From: Galerina marginata | Taxonomy: Eukaryota; Basidiomycota; Agaricomycetes; Agaricales; Galerinaceae | Direction of reading: 5' to 3' | Length of the DNA stretch: 64,000 bases | Assembly (NCBI GenBank): GCA_023014335.1 | Contig: JAECYW010000009.1 | Location: forward strand, 186,001 to 250,000 | Program-made: the position numbers and the translations under genes | In this document: positions 20,450 to 31,702 of the stretch, piece by piece | Layout of the letters: each line of letters opens with the position of its first letter | Numbering within the stretch: position 1 is the stretch's first letter | Notes under the pieces: generated by a model | What the model saw: the letters and a program-made list of their open reading frames with translations, nothing else | Databases searched by the model: none | Told to the model about the DNA's origin: nothing

Positions 20450-21490
20450 AGCGTGTACTCTCAGAGTACCTCCACCCACTATTTCCACTGCTTATTGTTG
20501 ATCAAAGTAACGGCGCATACAGGTATTCCGATCTAGGCCCACGATTCCAGATAAACCGGGCGACCTTTGTTGGTCTCTCTGACCTTTCTCCGTTGGGAAT
20601 GGCGGAAACCTATCAATATAAGTGAGCTTTCCTAATTGGACGTCAGAGACTTGAAAAAGACGCGACTCTTAATTGGCATTTCCAATAAACATTGGCAAAT
20701 ACGAAGTCTGAATTGTTGATCTCGAATCAATCAGATTAGAGTTACCAACTCGAAGCCGAGGTCGCAATGAAGGAATGGAATGAAGTACTCAAAATCTGCA
20801 AGGTTTACGAAGAAACATCGACTACTCTGGCAGACGGTAGACACCAAGTCAATTAAAGTACCAATTCCCTTCTGCCTTCCGTACACTCCTAACACGGTAT
20901 AGAGTCACGTTAACAATGATCCTTTATTCAAGCGCTATTAGCTCAGGTTCCAAAACCTTTTAGGGTTAACTAACGGTCAGTAAATGTCATGACATTGTCA
21001 ATGCTAGATCAACAACGAAAAATTCAATAAAAATAGCAAATAAAAATATTCTCTGTACTACCTAATTCAAGGTATTAGCTACATCAAATCGGGCTGCTTC
21101 ACCCCCAACGAAGATTGAAAAAGCCTCCTGATCTTTCTCCAAAGCGCTCAGAAGGAGCCAGACCATCATGGGCCGCAAGATTGGGCTATCCCTACACTTT
21201 AAGCCACTCGGACGGGGGATGTTATACATTTCCACCCTTCCGTCATATTCACGGTTTTCGTATCGCTCTTGCCGAAGGTCGACGAGTAGGCTGTAATAAT
21301 CAACGGGCCCGGGATAGATGTGCTATGAGAACGCCATTAAATTCCGTCTAACCTAAGAATTTGCGTAGCCTTACCCTAGCCGACAAGTAACGCGGGTCAG
21401 TCCCGTTGGCATGAGCCTGAACAACATTTTCGAGGGAGTGATAAGTTCGGTGATTGTCCACAAGGACTTGTCGCGTCAAGCTGTAAAATT
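20450..21490. other. Intergenic, no gene seen
   Basis: AT-rich, with no frame longer than about 80 codons and no splice-supported chain. The frame at 21115-21351 has no protein character that I recognise. Confidence 0.5.
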
Positions 21491-21504
21491 ATTAATGACT
21501 GTAT

Positions 21505-22185
21505 CTACCATCGTGCAAATTGATAGAAATTACGTTGGATTAGGAGGCGAGGCGAGATGCGACCTGAGAAAGAACCTTTATTAGTTGTAAAGTCTTTCTT
21601 GTGGAAAGTAAAAAAAACTGACGTCCTGGTCTTGTAGCCTGCTTTCCTCATGAACAGATCGATAGAACTTTTGGTGTTATCCAGCCCACAGAGTGGGAAG
21701 GATATCATCCCATTCCAAAACTTGAGCTCTCCCGTCCCAGGATCTGCCCGCACGCGCCACTCAACACTTGCGAAGCAGTCCAGCTCTCGCTCCGTAGCAG
21801 GGCAAAGTTCGTAAAATCGTATCTTGAACGTCTTTTCGGTCTGATGATGGTGGTCTTGCAGGTACTTGAATGTCCCGAAGACGCCAAATTTCAATGGGTG
21901 AGTGCCGCGAGGCAGGGTTTCGTTAATCTCATCGAGATGCATTAGGAATGCAAGGCGGAGGTCTGACCCGTGAGGCATGGTGATTTTGAATCTGACCGCA
22001 TCCGGAGGAGCCAAGCTAGTGGGGTTTCTCGGTATCACGGCGGGCCTTTGAATTTGGGGTCCTACTTGGCTGTACATTGGGTTGACGATAGGAGTGGGAG
22101 GGAGATAATAGGACGTGATTGGGTATGCCTGGCTCGTATTAGGAGCCAGTCCGCCTGGTTTATATATTCCACTGCCGACGCGCAT
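21505..22185 (-). CDS. Hypothetical protein, up to 226 aa
   Basis: An uninterrupted frame with good protein character from about residue 35 on: RFKITMPHGSDLRLAFLMHL, LKFGVFGTFKYLQDHHH, TFKIRFYELCPATERELDCF, FWNGMISFPLCGLD, IDLFMRKAGYKTRTSVFFTF. No known domain is recognised. The beta-strand-like alternation and lack of transmembrane segments suggest a soluble protein. The first ATG (22185) is doubtful because ATATATAAAC, a TATA-box-like string, lies just inside it (about 22155-22166). The downstream ATG of MYSQVGPQIQRP (about 22078) may be the true start. It ends at 21505. Confidence 0.55.
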   Translation of the reverse strand: MRVGSGIYKPGGLAPNTSQAYPITSYYLPPTPIVNPMYSQVGPQIQRPAVIPRNPTSLAPPDAVRFKITMPHGSDLRLAFLMHLDEINETLPRGTHPLKFGVFGTFKYLQDHHHQTEKTFKIRFYELCPATERELDCFASVEWRVRADPGTGELKFWNGMISFPLCGLDNTKSSIDLFMRKAGYKTRTSVFFTFHKKDFTTNKGSFSGRISPRLLIQRNFYQFARW

Positions 22186-22690
22186 CTACCAGTGGCACAT
22201 TGCCTTATTTGGCTCTGGAGCCGCTTTCTTTTGACCGCCATCAATTCTTACTGGATATGGCAATGGCCCTCACAATGCGCAATGGCAACCCGGACTAGAA
22301 CAATGGGTAACTAGGGCCGTTCGACTCTAAGATTTCTTTGAGACATGTACATGACAAACAGAGGTAATCTCAATAATTATGTGTCGAACTCCACCATTTA
22401 CAACTTTGAATTGCAGGACATGAATAGATATTTAATTGAAAGCAAGCAGCAATGCTCACGCTCTTCCATGACGGGCAAGGCTTTGATTGTTTCAGTAGGT
22501 GTGATAAATTCGGTTTTAAAAAATTGAGGTCAGTAAGCGAACGGTGGCATGGTGATTGGTGTGGGCGAATAGCAAAAACTGCATCAGAGCCAGCCTTCGG
22601 CTTCAGATTGCCACTATAAAGAACTACTAAGCATAAATCTCATAATTGGTGCGTAAGATCGTCGACTATCGAAGAAAAAAAAGTGAAGAA

Positions 22691-23793
22691 TTAATTCGTC
22701 TCTCGCATGTATGGTTGTCCACTTTCCCCACCAGCTGCGCTGCCTGCCCCGCCATATGTGCTCACGCCCCCACCATGGGTTGTATCGGCCCCTCCTGCAT
22801 AGGTTCCAGTCCTTGTATCCCCTCCGCGGTAGGTAGGATTCAGCGATTCATGACTACTTCCGGGCCTTTGTGGCACAGAATGACCATACTGCCCGTTTGC
22901 GTGACGCCGACGACGCCACATCAGGAACATCAACAGAAGCAGCACCAGTAGCGCTATAATTGCTCCGAGAATACTGATTCCAATAATCAAGCCATGGTTG
23001 GAGTACACCACAATACGGACGGGAGGTGAGCTTGAATAGGTGCTAGGAGGCGCAGTGCCGCTTCCAGATGGGTAAGATCCCGTTTTAATAACTACTGTCG
23101 AGAGTTGTGTTGTTGTTGTCGTTGTTGTTGTTGTGATAGTATTCGTCTTCGTGGAACCGTATGGATATGAATTATTGCTCCCTCCATATCCATACTTACC
23201 GTAACAGGGCCCACCATCCTCAGTTTCAAATCTAAATGTCCGTGAGATTAGTATCATGCTGTCAAGTTCTCATGAGCAAGTTAAGGACGCACACCAACGA
23301 GTCGACAACCGCATAAGGGTTCTGAGCAGATCCAGTCACGACAATTGTATGCAACTTGCTCTCGGTACCATGGTAAGAAAAAGCGCCAATGGATCCCCCC
23401 GTACTCGGTCCAGAATCGGTGATTGGCAGGCTGTGATCCTGGAGATCGACAACGATGGGCGCCTCCCCATCGATCGAAATTTCTGTGGAAATTGGATAAG
23501 GCCAGCGGGGTGATAAGTAATAGAAGGAAACCCCTTTTACCAGGTCAGTAGGTTGAGCGTCTGTCATGGAAGGTTTATGTTAACTTACAAGTGCACTGGA
23601 TCGTTGCGTTCACGCAGCTATCGTGTCCGATGTTGTATCCTCCACCGCTACAAGCAGCATCAGAAATCGTTTTCCATTTCTCTGGGGGTTGATATAGAAT
23701 TGATGGGTCGAGATCGTCAATTGTGACATTCACAAGCGCGACAGTAAATGAAAAATAGCCGGCCATGAGCAGAACGTAGGAAATTGCCAGCAT
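22691..23793 (-). CDS. Secreted-ectodomain single-pass membrane protein, 328 aa
   Basis: Three exons, 23793-23589, 23533-23293 and 23231-22691, total 987 nt in one frame. A signal peptide (MLAISYVLLMAGYFSFTVAL) is followed by VNVTIDDLDPSI. Next comes a cysteine-containing ectodomain with N-glycosylation sites (NVT, NAT), the segment WVSFYYLSPRWPYPISTEIS, then a Thr-rich run of nine T. After this are the transmembrane helix GLIIGISILGAIIALLVLLL and a basic stop-transfer WRRRR. The cytosolic tail is Gly/Tyr-rich. This SKG6/mid2-like plan is very common in Agaricomycetes. Function is not established; a cell-surface sensor is an inference from topology. Both introns (55 and 61 nt) have GTAAGT/GTGCGT donors and CTGAC/CTAAT branch sites. 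Confidence 0.85.
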
Positions 23794-23879
23794 CTTATCG
23801 ATGGGGGTGAGGTCCAGTTAATTCGGCGCGGACTGGCTAGGCCGCACACTTAGATCATTGAGGTTTAAAAACACCCACA

Positions 23880-25170
23880 GCGACGGTGGACAAACTTAGA
23901 AATGTGCTCGAGTTTGAGTTCTGTCAGTTATCAGCGGTATACATTTTGAAAATTGGCGCCGTACAAGGCTGGTGTATTCAGTTTTGCCACCGGCCCTTGA
24001 TTTTGTCCGAGAGTGAAGTTGACAAATGGGCGGTAAATTTAAACACCACGTCGTTCACATGTCCCTGCCGATCCTTCTAAAAGGTAGTGAAATTGGATCA
24101 AAAATGGTCACCAGCTCCTAGATCAACGGATCAAACCCATATTAATAGGAGTCTGAATCACAGGCGCAGATCCATTTCATATTACTGAAGAGTCAATTTC
24201 AATGGACCTATTATCGTAAATAAAATAATACTTCGGCAGAGATCCACCCCCACAAAGTAAGCTTAAATCCCTCGCAATAAATAATGCTAATGTGATGCAC
24301 AGTGAACCGCTTTCAAACTAGTATTTAGACGGAACCGAAAACGGTCTTCAGCGTTCGCCCCTTTATATCCATCCAGGACTTAGGTGCCTTCCAAAATGCG
24401 ACCGTCAAGGTTTGAATTAAGCGGTGGGGTTCCTATTGCTTCGGACTAGCGTATATCTCGGATCCTTGAAGCTACCGTACAGCATGGGTAGGTCGTGGTC
24501 GTTTCTTGCACAAGCCCGATGTACATATGTTCACTGTTTTCGCTCTCTGACCACGGAATAAGTAGAAAAGTAATATTATCAAGGAAACTACGTCCGATTG
24601 CTGATTACACGTCGACACAAAGGCGCTTTGGCGTTTTGCTTTTCGACAGCGCCATCTGAAACCTAGTGCCAAGGATTTGCATGGTCATTGCAAACGAGGA
24701 CATTCGACTAGATAAATTACGGCGGTCTTCCCTGAACAATCGTTTTGCAATAAGTGGTCTTAGGAATACTGCAAGTGCCCTATTTTCTCTGGCTACCTCG
24801 TGAGACTGACAATCGTGCTAGTCTACTTAGATTGCCACAATGCGGTTGCATCTCCATCTCCAGGAGGGCCTATTTCCTCGCCAACTTGCAATATCGAACC
24901 ACTCCAGTCTATTCAAGTTCTTCTTCTGCCGTATACTCTAGGGTTTTGCGTGTAACTGTAAGATGTTGGTAAGATGGATCATCGAATGGTGGTTTGACTC
25001 TGAGGATTAACATGTGAATCGTGAATTGTGATCGATTCTCCGGATCAAATGAGCTGCAGTCGGACCGATGACTCACGCCGCACGGTCCCGAATCGTGTTC
25101 GTTTCAATCTGACCACCATCTTCGCCCACGAGCTTGCTGCAACTTTGTCATATTCAACTAATATACATCT
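23880..25170. other. Divergent intergenic region, no gene seen
   Basis: Separates the minus-strand membrane protein from the plus-strand GST. Only short frames with no protein character occur. It presumably contains both promoters. Confidence 0.5.
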
Positions 25171-25177
25171 CTCAAAT

Positions 25178-26282
25178 ATGGCCGATTCTTCCTCTCAGGG
25201 GCCCCAACCAACTACTGAACTACCGACACAGTCGAAAAAGCCGACAATAATCGTGCACCACCTTGAAAACTCTCGGTCCCAACGCATTCTATGGTTACTG
25301 GTACACCCATTCCGCCGATTTTCTGTGATATATGGACCCCGCGCTGATTGGTCTTTAGGAAGAACTAGAAATACCATATGACCTGAAGAAATATAAAAGG
25401 ACAGCCCAGAGACTCGCTCCGAAAGAACTGCTTGACGTCCACCCCTTAGGAAAGTCTCCGGTTATCACGGATGGAGATGTCACTTTAGCAGAGAGCGGAG
25501 CGATCGTTGGTGGGCTTTCGTCTCAGAACTTTTCTCGAGAGCTCGTTGACATCTTAATCATTATCAATAGAGTATCTCATCACGAAATACGGTGGCGAAA
25601 AGGCGAAAGTTCCGGAGTCAGGATGGGTGGACAATCTGTATTGTGTGTCATTTTTCGAAGCATTTATTAGCTCCCAGAGTCTTAGGACCGCTGACTGTTC
25701 GTTCATGCATAGTTACGCATTACCCAGAAGGCTCCGTCCAGCCGATCCTTGTTCGCAGGCTGTTGTTCAGACTAATTCCTCAAAACCTACCCGCGCTCAT
25801 TCGACCCATTGCGAAAAGCATCTTCAGTAACCTAGACCAACGACTGAATGTTCCGGAACTAGAGAGACATGGCAAATTAGTATGTGTTCAAGCCCCTCGT
25901 TTCGAGCTGGCAGCGTCCCTGCTTTCTAATTCACAGGCTGCAGATTGAAGCGCACCTCGAGAAGACCAAAGGCTGGTTTGCGGGTGGCGACACTCTTACT
26001 TCGGCTGACTATATGATGGGGTTCACCCTTGAGATTTTCATGGACCGAGCGCCAGAATTTGCGGGCCCTCGGATTAAGGAATATGTGAAACAGATCCAAG
26101 ATCGGTGAGCCTTTGAAAGCCTTCTTGTCTCTATTATCATTCATATTTGCCGATTTTTAGTCCTGCATACAAAAAGGCAAGTGTCCTTGTAATTTGTATA
26201 CCTCAAATGAAAGCTGACCATTTTCTCCTGGCCGACACAGGGTCTTGAGAAAGGCGGTGAATATGTGTACCTTCTGAAGTAA
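25178..26282 (+). CDS. Glutathione S-transferase, 243 aa, 7 exons
   Basis: Exons 25178-25300, 25359-25509, 25571-25642, 25713-25879, 25944-26104, 26161-26176 and 26241-26282 join in frame (732 nt). The N-terminal thioredoxin-like domain has IIVHHLENSRSQRILWLLEE (substrate and glutathione contact Ser/Arg region), then LLDVHPLGKSPVITDGDVTL, AESGAIV and the next exon EYL, matching the SPvi and ES glutathione-binding motifs. The helical C-terminal domain contains AHLEKTKGWFAGGDTLTSAD and YMMGFTLEIF. It conjugates glutathione to electrophiles in the cytosol, for detoxification. The last intron (26177-26240) begins with GC (AAAAAG then GCAAGT), the only donor keeping the frame to GLEKGGEYVYLLK. Exon 6 is only 16 nt. 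Confidence 0.9.
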
Positions 26283-26471
26283 TCTTATCCCGCTTTGCGG
26301 ATGCGCGACGGTAAGCGGACCAGAGCTCGATAGCTTTTGTATACGCTGTTTGACTAGTTTCTAGATAGCATAAATTAACGTTGTACAGTAAGTATCGCAA
26401 ACAAATGAAGGTAAATGAGTAGTACAACATAATATTACAACAGGACCCCGAAAAATGAACTACTCCGCCAA

Positions 26472-28510
26472 CTAGCAAACCTCCTCGCTCGTTTTCATTG
26501 TAAATCCAGAACTAGCATCGCTCGTGGAGATCTTTGTTTCATGCACCTTGATTTTGAGCTGGAAATGTGAAGAAAGAAAGGTCAGCCTTCGTCGAGAGTA
26601 GTAGTAAGATATTTGGATTGGCGAGGGACCAATAAGCTTACTGGAGGTGTGTTTCTTGAAAGACCGAAGCTGTCTGGGAACATGATGGCGTGGTTGCGGT
26701 CGCTGGAGCCGGAGTGCTGGGAGCGATGGCCTGTTTGATGAAGGTTCTTCCGCGCGTTGAGGCTGGTGGAAATTCGTCGTCAGTCATAAGTGGAAAAGAC
26801 AAGTGGGCGACTTACGTTGCCAGGAGGGAATTGGCATAAACTATTCCAGGCATGAGTTAGGAAAAGTGATGGAAATTGAAACACGAAAACATACGTTTAC
26901 TAATGATAAAATGTATACCCATGAAGATGAGGTTCGTATGCATGGTTAACCACTATAAGGTATGACATGAGAAATGGACCATAGAAAAATTGGAAAAGAA
27001 AACGAACGCAAATGAGCGACGTGACGGTTGCAGCACTACGGATTCAGAGTTGCCCTCAGTATAAATTCAAAAAATGAAAAATCGGAGAGCGTACCAAGTT
27101 AATGAGCCGTTCTCGAACGCATATAACATCAGATCATCAAGGATACCGTTCATACTGCGGGATAAAGAGGTCAGTAAATAAAACAGACTCGAAATCTTCA
27201 GACGGACCTCGAGTTTTTCTTATGGTTCTGCAAGAGGAGATAGCACAACAAAGTTGTGATGAGGATGTCGAGAAGGGAAGAAAGCGAAAGGCCGCATGAA
27301 AAGGACCACTGGGAAAGGATTAACCAGTATTCGGCAGATTGAAAGGAGCATAACTACAGTGTAAAGAGCCACGAAGCTCTTGAGGCTCTTAAGTTTGATC
27401 CTACAAGGCAAACGTCGTTAGAAAAAGGTCTATTCAGCGGGAAATTTTACGGACATTTTGGCGGTGGTAACTGAAGGAATAAGCTATGAGTATTGTTCGT
27501 TACAGAAGGCAGAGCATGGGACATACGACATGCGAAGCCTAGACATAAAGCCTTTTTAGTGTTCAAAAACAAGCCGTGACACAGAAACAAGACCTACAAA
27601 GACGTGCGCAAGCAAGGAGACCAAGGGGGATAGCGATTACGAAGTTGTTCATGCTGACTGAGTTGGACGGAATTTGAGGGTGAGATAGCTACTGCGAGTA
27701 CGAATCTCGAAAGCTTACGTTTAAAGATCCGGAAGATGAAAAATCTGAACATATAGGCGTCCATTTTCAAAGTGTATTCGACGTTAGGGAAGGCGGTACT
27801 CACAGATGAACCAGGAAAGTTAGAACAGCCTAGCTTCACAGTTAACATCTATGACGACGCGCGTTAATAGAGATCTGCGAAACGTACCGTGAATGCTATC
27901 GTTATCTGTGAAAAGCCGAGAGGAGTCGACATGAGATACCTCTGCTTCGTTCATTATTTACCAGCAAGGAACTTACCGCCAGGGACCTAGATGAAAATTA
28001 ACAGAAAGCCAATTCAGCAGCAGATCGAAGGGGTTGATGAGAAGATAGGCGCACCATGGAATATAATCTATCCGGGCTGCGTCCCCGAAGTGAGCGATGA
28101 GGTGGTCCCATAGGGCGACGGAGACGAAGATGGTGTGGCAGAAGTCGAGGAACCTCGGGCAGGTGTAAGCAGGAAAATTTAGACAAAAATTGTGGGAGTA
28201 ATATACCAGACGACTCCAACCTAAAGAAAATTTAGACAACATTAGCTCGTACGTATATAGGTGAAGCGAAATGGATAAAGATGATTGGTGAATACTTACC
28301 AACGCTTTGATCCCACGCGGGTCGTTAACATAGTACTTAAAGTATGAAAACGCCTGTGCTGTCACCATGCCCGAGAAGCTAATGGAATGGTCGTCAATCG
28401 CATATTCTAATCAGTATAATAACGTGAAAGTAGGAAAAGGCTTGAACATACACCGCGGCTATGATCCCTCCCACCATCAGCGCACCAAAGGTCTTGGGAA
28501 CGTCGACCAT
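26472..28510 (-). CDS. DUF6534-family multi-pass membrane protein
   Basis: Intron-rich gene starting MVDVPKTFGALMVGGIIAA at 28510. Following exons read FSYFKYYVNDPRGIKAL, FLDFCHTIFVSVALWDHLI, an exon ending in IPW, ITIAFT, AVLTFLVHL, FFIFRIFK, MNNFVIAIPLGLLACARL, LKSLKSFVALYTVVMLLSIC, MNGILDDLMLYAFENGSLT, VYANSLLATLN and a cytosolic tail ending SSGFTMKTSEEVC with stop at 26472. The order and the closing 'second start' exon (DDLMLYAFENG ... YANSLLATLNAR) are those of the DUF6534 family, seven-helix proteins of unknown function that are much expanded in Agaricomycetes. Several exons are 10-30 nt, normal for this family. Not every junction was checked to the base. A TATA-like CGTATAAATGC lies on the minus strand at about 28694. 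Confidence 0.75.
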
Positions 28511-28519
28511 GGCTTAATT

Positions 28520-29340
28520 ACGAGGAAAGGGGAATAAAGACAAATTCGAGTCGTCGCAAACCAAGCCTGAAAGATCGTGAAAAGTGGTGGCGAAGGAGAT
28601 AAAAAGGGAGGGGGGTACACGGACAAGTACGAGAAGCCTAAGCCCGGGTGTGGGTTAGCACTAGCGTACTTACTTTATCGCCATCCGAATGGTGGAGCAT
28701 TTATACGGAGATGCGGCGATTCGGTTTGAGGAGAGCTGTCAGTGTCATTGGTTCATCTTAGTGAGATAGGAAGGAGGTGTGTCGTGTGCAGGGTGAAGGG
28801 TCTAAAATCAATGAGAAAAAGTGCGAAACGGCAGAGGGAAGAGACAGCGTCTGACGTATATAGATGACCCTGACCGCGCCCGGCCAGCCATAAAGAGGGT
28901 CGTCATTCGGATCATTGGATACGGAATGATTACTTACCTGGAATGAATGATTCCAGCGTTCGAATTCTGTGGGTTGGAAGATCTGTGCGCACCATTTCAG
29001 TCTAGACGAATTCGTAGGGTCGGATAAGAAGCCAGCAATCCACTTGGAAGCGTAGAATCCCCAATCCAGCGCCTATCACCCGACCCACATCTGGTCATGA
29101 TTGTCATTGATTGCCATCGGTTGGATTTGGAGCGGCACTGCCCTCTGCACGTTTTGGTTTCGGCATGGACAGCTGATCCATCGGCTGACGGAGAACGCTG
29201 AAGTGGGTCGCGTTTTAGACTCGAGCCAGGAACGAGAGGAGCCAATCACATATTTTGTTTAGACTCAGAGTTGGCAGACGGGGTTCGACGGATTGTAGGG
29301 TCCTTGACTCGTTACGTTCGTTCAGGTGGGCGATGTTAGA
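28520..29340. other. Intergenic, upstream region of the DUF6534 gene
   Basis: Contains the TATA-like box of the downstream minus-strand gene (about 28694) and no convincing coding exon. Confidence 0.45.
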
Positions 29341-30345
29341 TTAAGTTGATAGATAATCATGATGCACAGCCTCAGCCCAAAGTTTTATTTGTTTGAAAAG
29401 GACGGCAAGGGACGAGCGAGGTTTATTGTAAAGTTTGGACAATAAAAGTCGACGAATGAAGACAGTCAGATCTAGCATAACTTTGTGGGCGAGCATGAAG
29501 GGTATAACATGGAAGATAGGCGACAAACATTTGTGCCCCGAGTCGAAGAATCTAGCGAAAGCCGCGTGAAGTGTGACGGCATGTCCTCTAGCGAATACAA
29601 AAACAGGATAGGACATGAGGCGTTCCGCCGGCGCGCGAGGAAGAACGAGTTTATGGAGTACTGAAGATAAAGGCCCCGGACGGCGGAATGTTGAATAGAA
29701 TGTAGGTGAAGGCGCGAATTGAGGTGATATCGTGAGACCGTCAGTAATAGCCATAGGAAAGCCAATGATATCCTAGACGGATCGGTAAAGGTCCTGGAAA
29801 TTATCGTCTTTCCATAGTAAGGCTCCGGAGAGCACGGAAGGGCAGAGACGGTGTCAGACTCCCAATCTTCGCCATGCACAGTTGAGGCTTTGGAAACTGA
29901 GGAACAAAAGGAACACGGAGGCGCAAACTAAGGCACTCTTGACTCGTGGCGTCTGGGATTGACGCAGGTCAGACCGCAGTTTCAGCTGGCAAGCGGAGAT
30001 AGAATGAATATTGGCGATACCTGGCGAAGGACAATTAGGGAGACCTTGAAGGACGGCTGAAGTTGACAGTCTGCAAGATGTCTGTAAATACCTGTTTAGG
30101 ATCAGATATAGAATAGGCTTTCCTGGGAGATCGGGATAGGGAGAGTGGCGTCAGTAACCGACGTGAAGAGGAGAAGGGGACTAACAATATTTACTTTTGC
30201 AGAAAGCAATAGCTTGAGGAATTTACTGTTTGGGATTGCGTTTAGTATTAGTATAACGGAGGCTTGAGACTTGGACTATTAAAAATAGACGAGGAGAACT
30301 GACCACATCGTTCTCGTTCACTTGAGCCCCGGAGCTGATACTCAT
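29341..30345 (-). CDS. Possible intron-split gene, unassigned
   Basis: Minus-strand candidate starting MSISSGAQVNENDV (ATG 30345). Plausible introns follow (GTCAGT...AAACAG; GTATTTAC...CAAG; GTATCG...CAAAG), then a 137-codon terminal frame (29754-29341). That frame contains LVLPRAPAERLMSYPVFVFA, GHKCLSPIFHVIPFMLAHKV and LLLSKLYNKPRSSLAVLFKQ. I recognise no family and could not join all exons in frame. It may be a decayed relative of the neighbouring membrane-protein gene. The only real support is the hydrophobic, protein-like terminal frame. Confidence 0.3.
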
Positions 30346-31702
30346 GGTTCCGACGAAAGGAAAGAAACTCGGGGTACTGATTCAGAATGGCCGCGCTGAT
30401 GCTCTCGAGACCATGACAAGTCGGACGGATCAGGATATAGACGAGGTAGCACGACAGACAGAAAAGAAAAACTTGGTTCCGCGAGCGATACGTTTTGTTG
30501 AGAAAAAGTGGCCTAAAATGCGACAGAGCCTAAGTTAGGCGGTTAGAACCCGAAGTTGGGTAAGAGAGCTTACCAGAATGGAGGAATAAGCGATTACATT
30601 TCGGTTTGCATAGGGAAGCATGTAGGAGAGGAATAATAATACTTCCTGCTGAAGGAAAGTGTGATTTCAGCGAGAACTCCATTTGAGTGACGAAATGAGT
30701 GATCAGACCAGACGAATACCGCGATAAAATTTGTCATAGAAGTGTTCTCAGACTAAGATTTCTGGATAGAGGCACCTTGTAATCCGGGGTTTTCTCGCAG
30801 ACATTGAGGGAAAGATCAATTGAGGACTGCGTCGTAACGCAGTAACATTTCCAGGAGCGGAGCGGTTGAGGAGAAAGCAAGGACAATTAGGATTTTCGCG
30901 TTATCATAAGCCCTTAGTGCCCCAGAATTTCGTGACCAGCCTGCGAGGATCCGGGGGGGCTTATCGAGAAACTAGCCCTCCTTCGGAGGTTGAGTCCAAG
31001 TTGAGTCAAGCGTTGAACTTGAGTCCTGCAGTACGCCAAATTTTAACGTCCGTCGAGGTCGTCGCCATGAACTTGAAGGAAGCCGTGTTTGAAAGCCAAA
31101 GGTGAAGCACTGTATGGACCACAAATAACAGACAGTTGGCTGCAAATGATAATCTAAAAACCCAACTGATAAGATCATGGGAGGAGAGGCTTGATTTGGG
31201 CTTGATATTTGTATTTCGTCGCGTACCGTCACTCGTGACAGCGTCACATTCTGGCCTCTCCCACCGGGGGCAAAGGTTAGGGCACACAAATTCATGTGCC
31301 TTTGAGGCACTTGTCCTGTATGTGTCCTGTATGTGTCACAGACGTTTTCTAGAGTCGCGTGTCAGTCATGGTCTTAGAGCATTGTTTAAAACTTACCTTG
31401 AGGCAGAACACGACTTCTGTGTTAAAAAAAGCGAAGTCGAAGTCGTTGAAGTCATGCAATCACAAGATGTAGATTAGATAATACAAGTGATTGCGGCTTT
31501 GCTGCGCGCGGCTTTTCGGCAGTACGGCTTGCGCAGATTGATCTTCTTAGGGTCACGTGGATTTTTCAAAATCGCGCGTTCTGAAATCCCCTTTGTTGAG
31601 TTTAGATTCTTTATCTATATATCTCTCGACGACGAATGCCATGCCTCAGGTCTTTTCAAGCCTTCTTTCTCTCGTCGACATTTGTCTCTTGTGGCACTCA
31701 TC

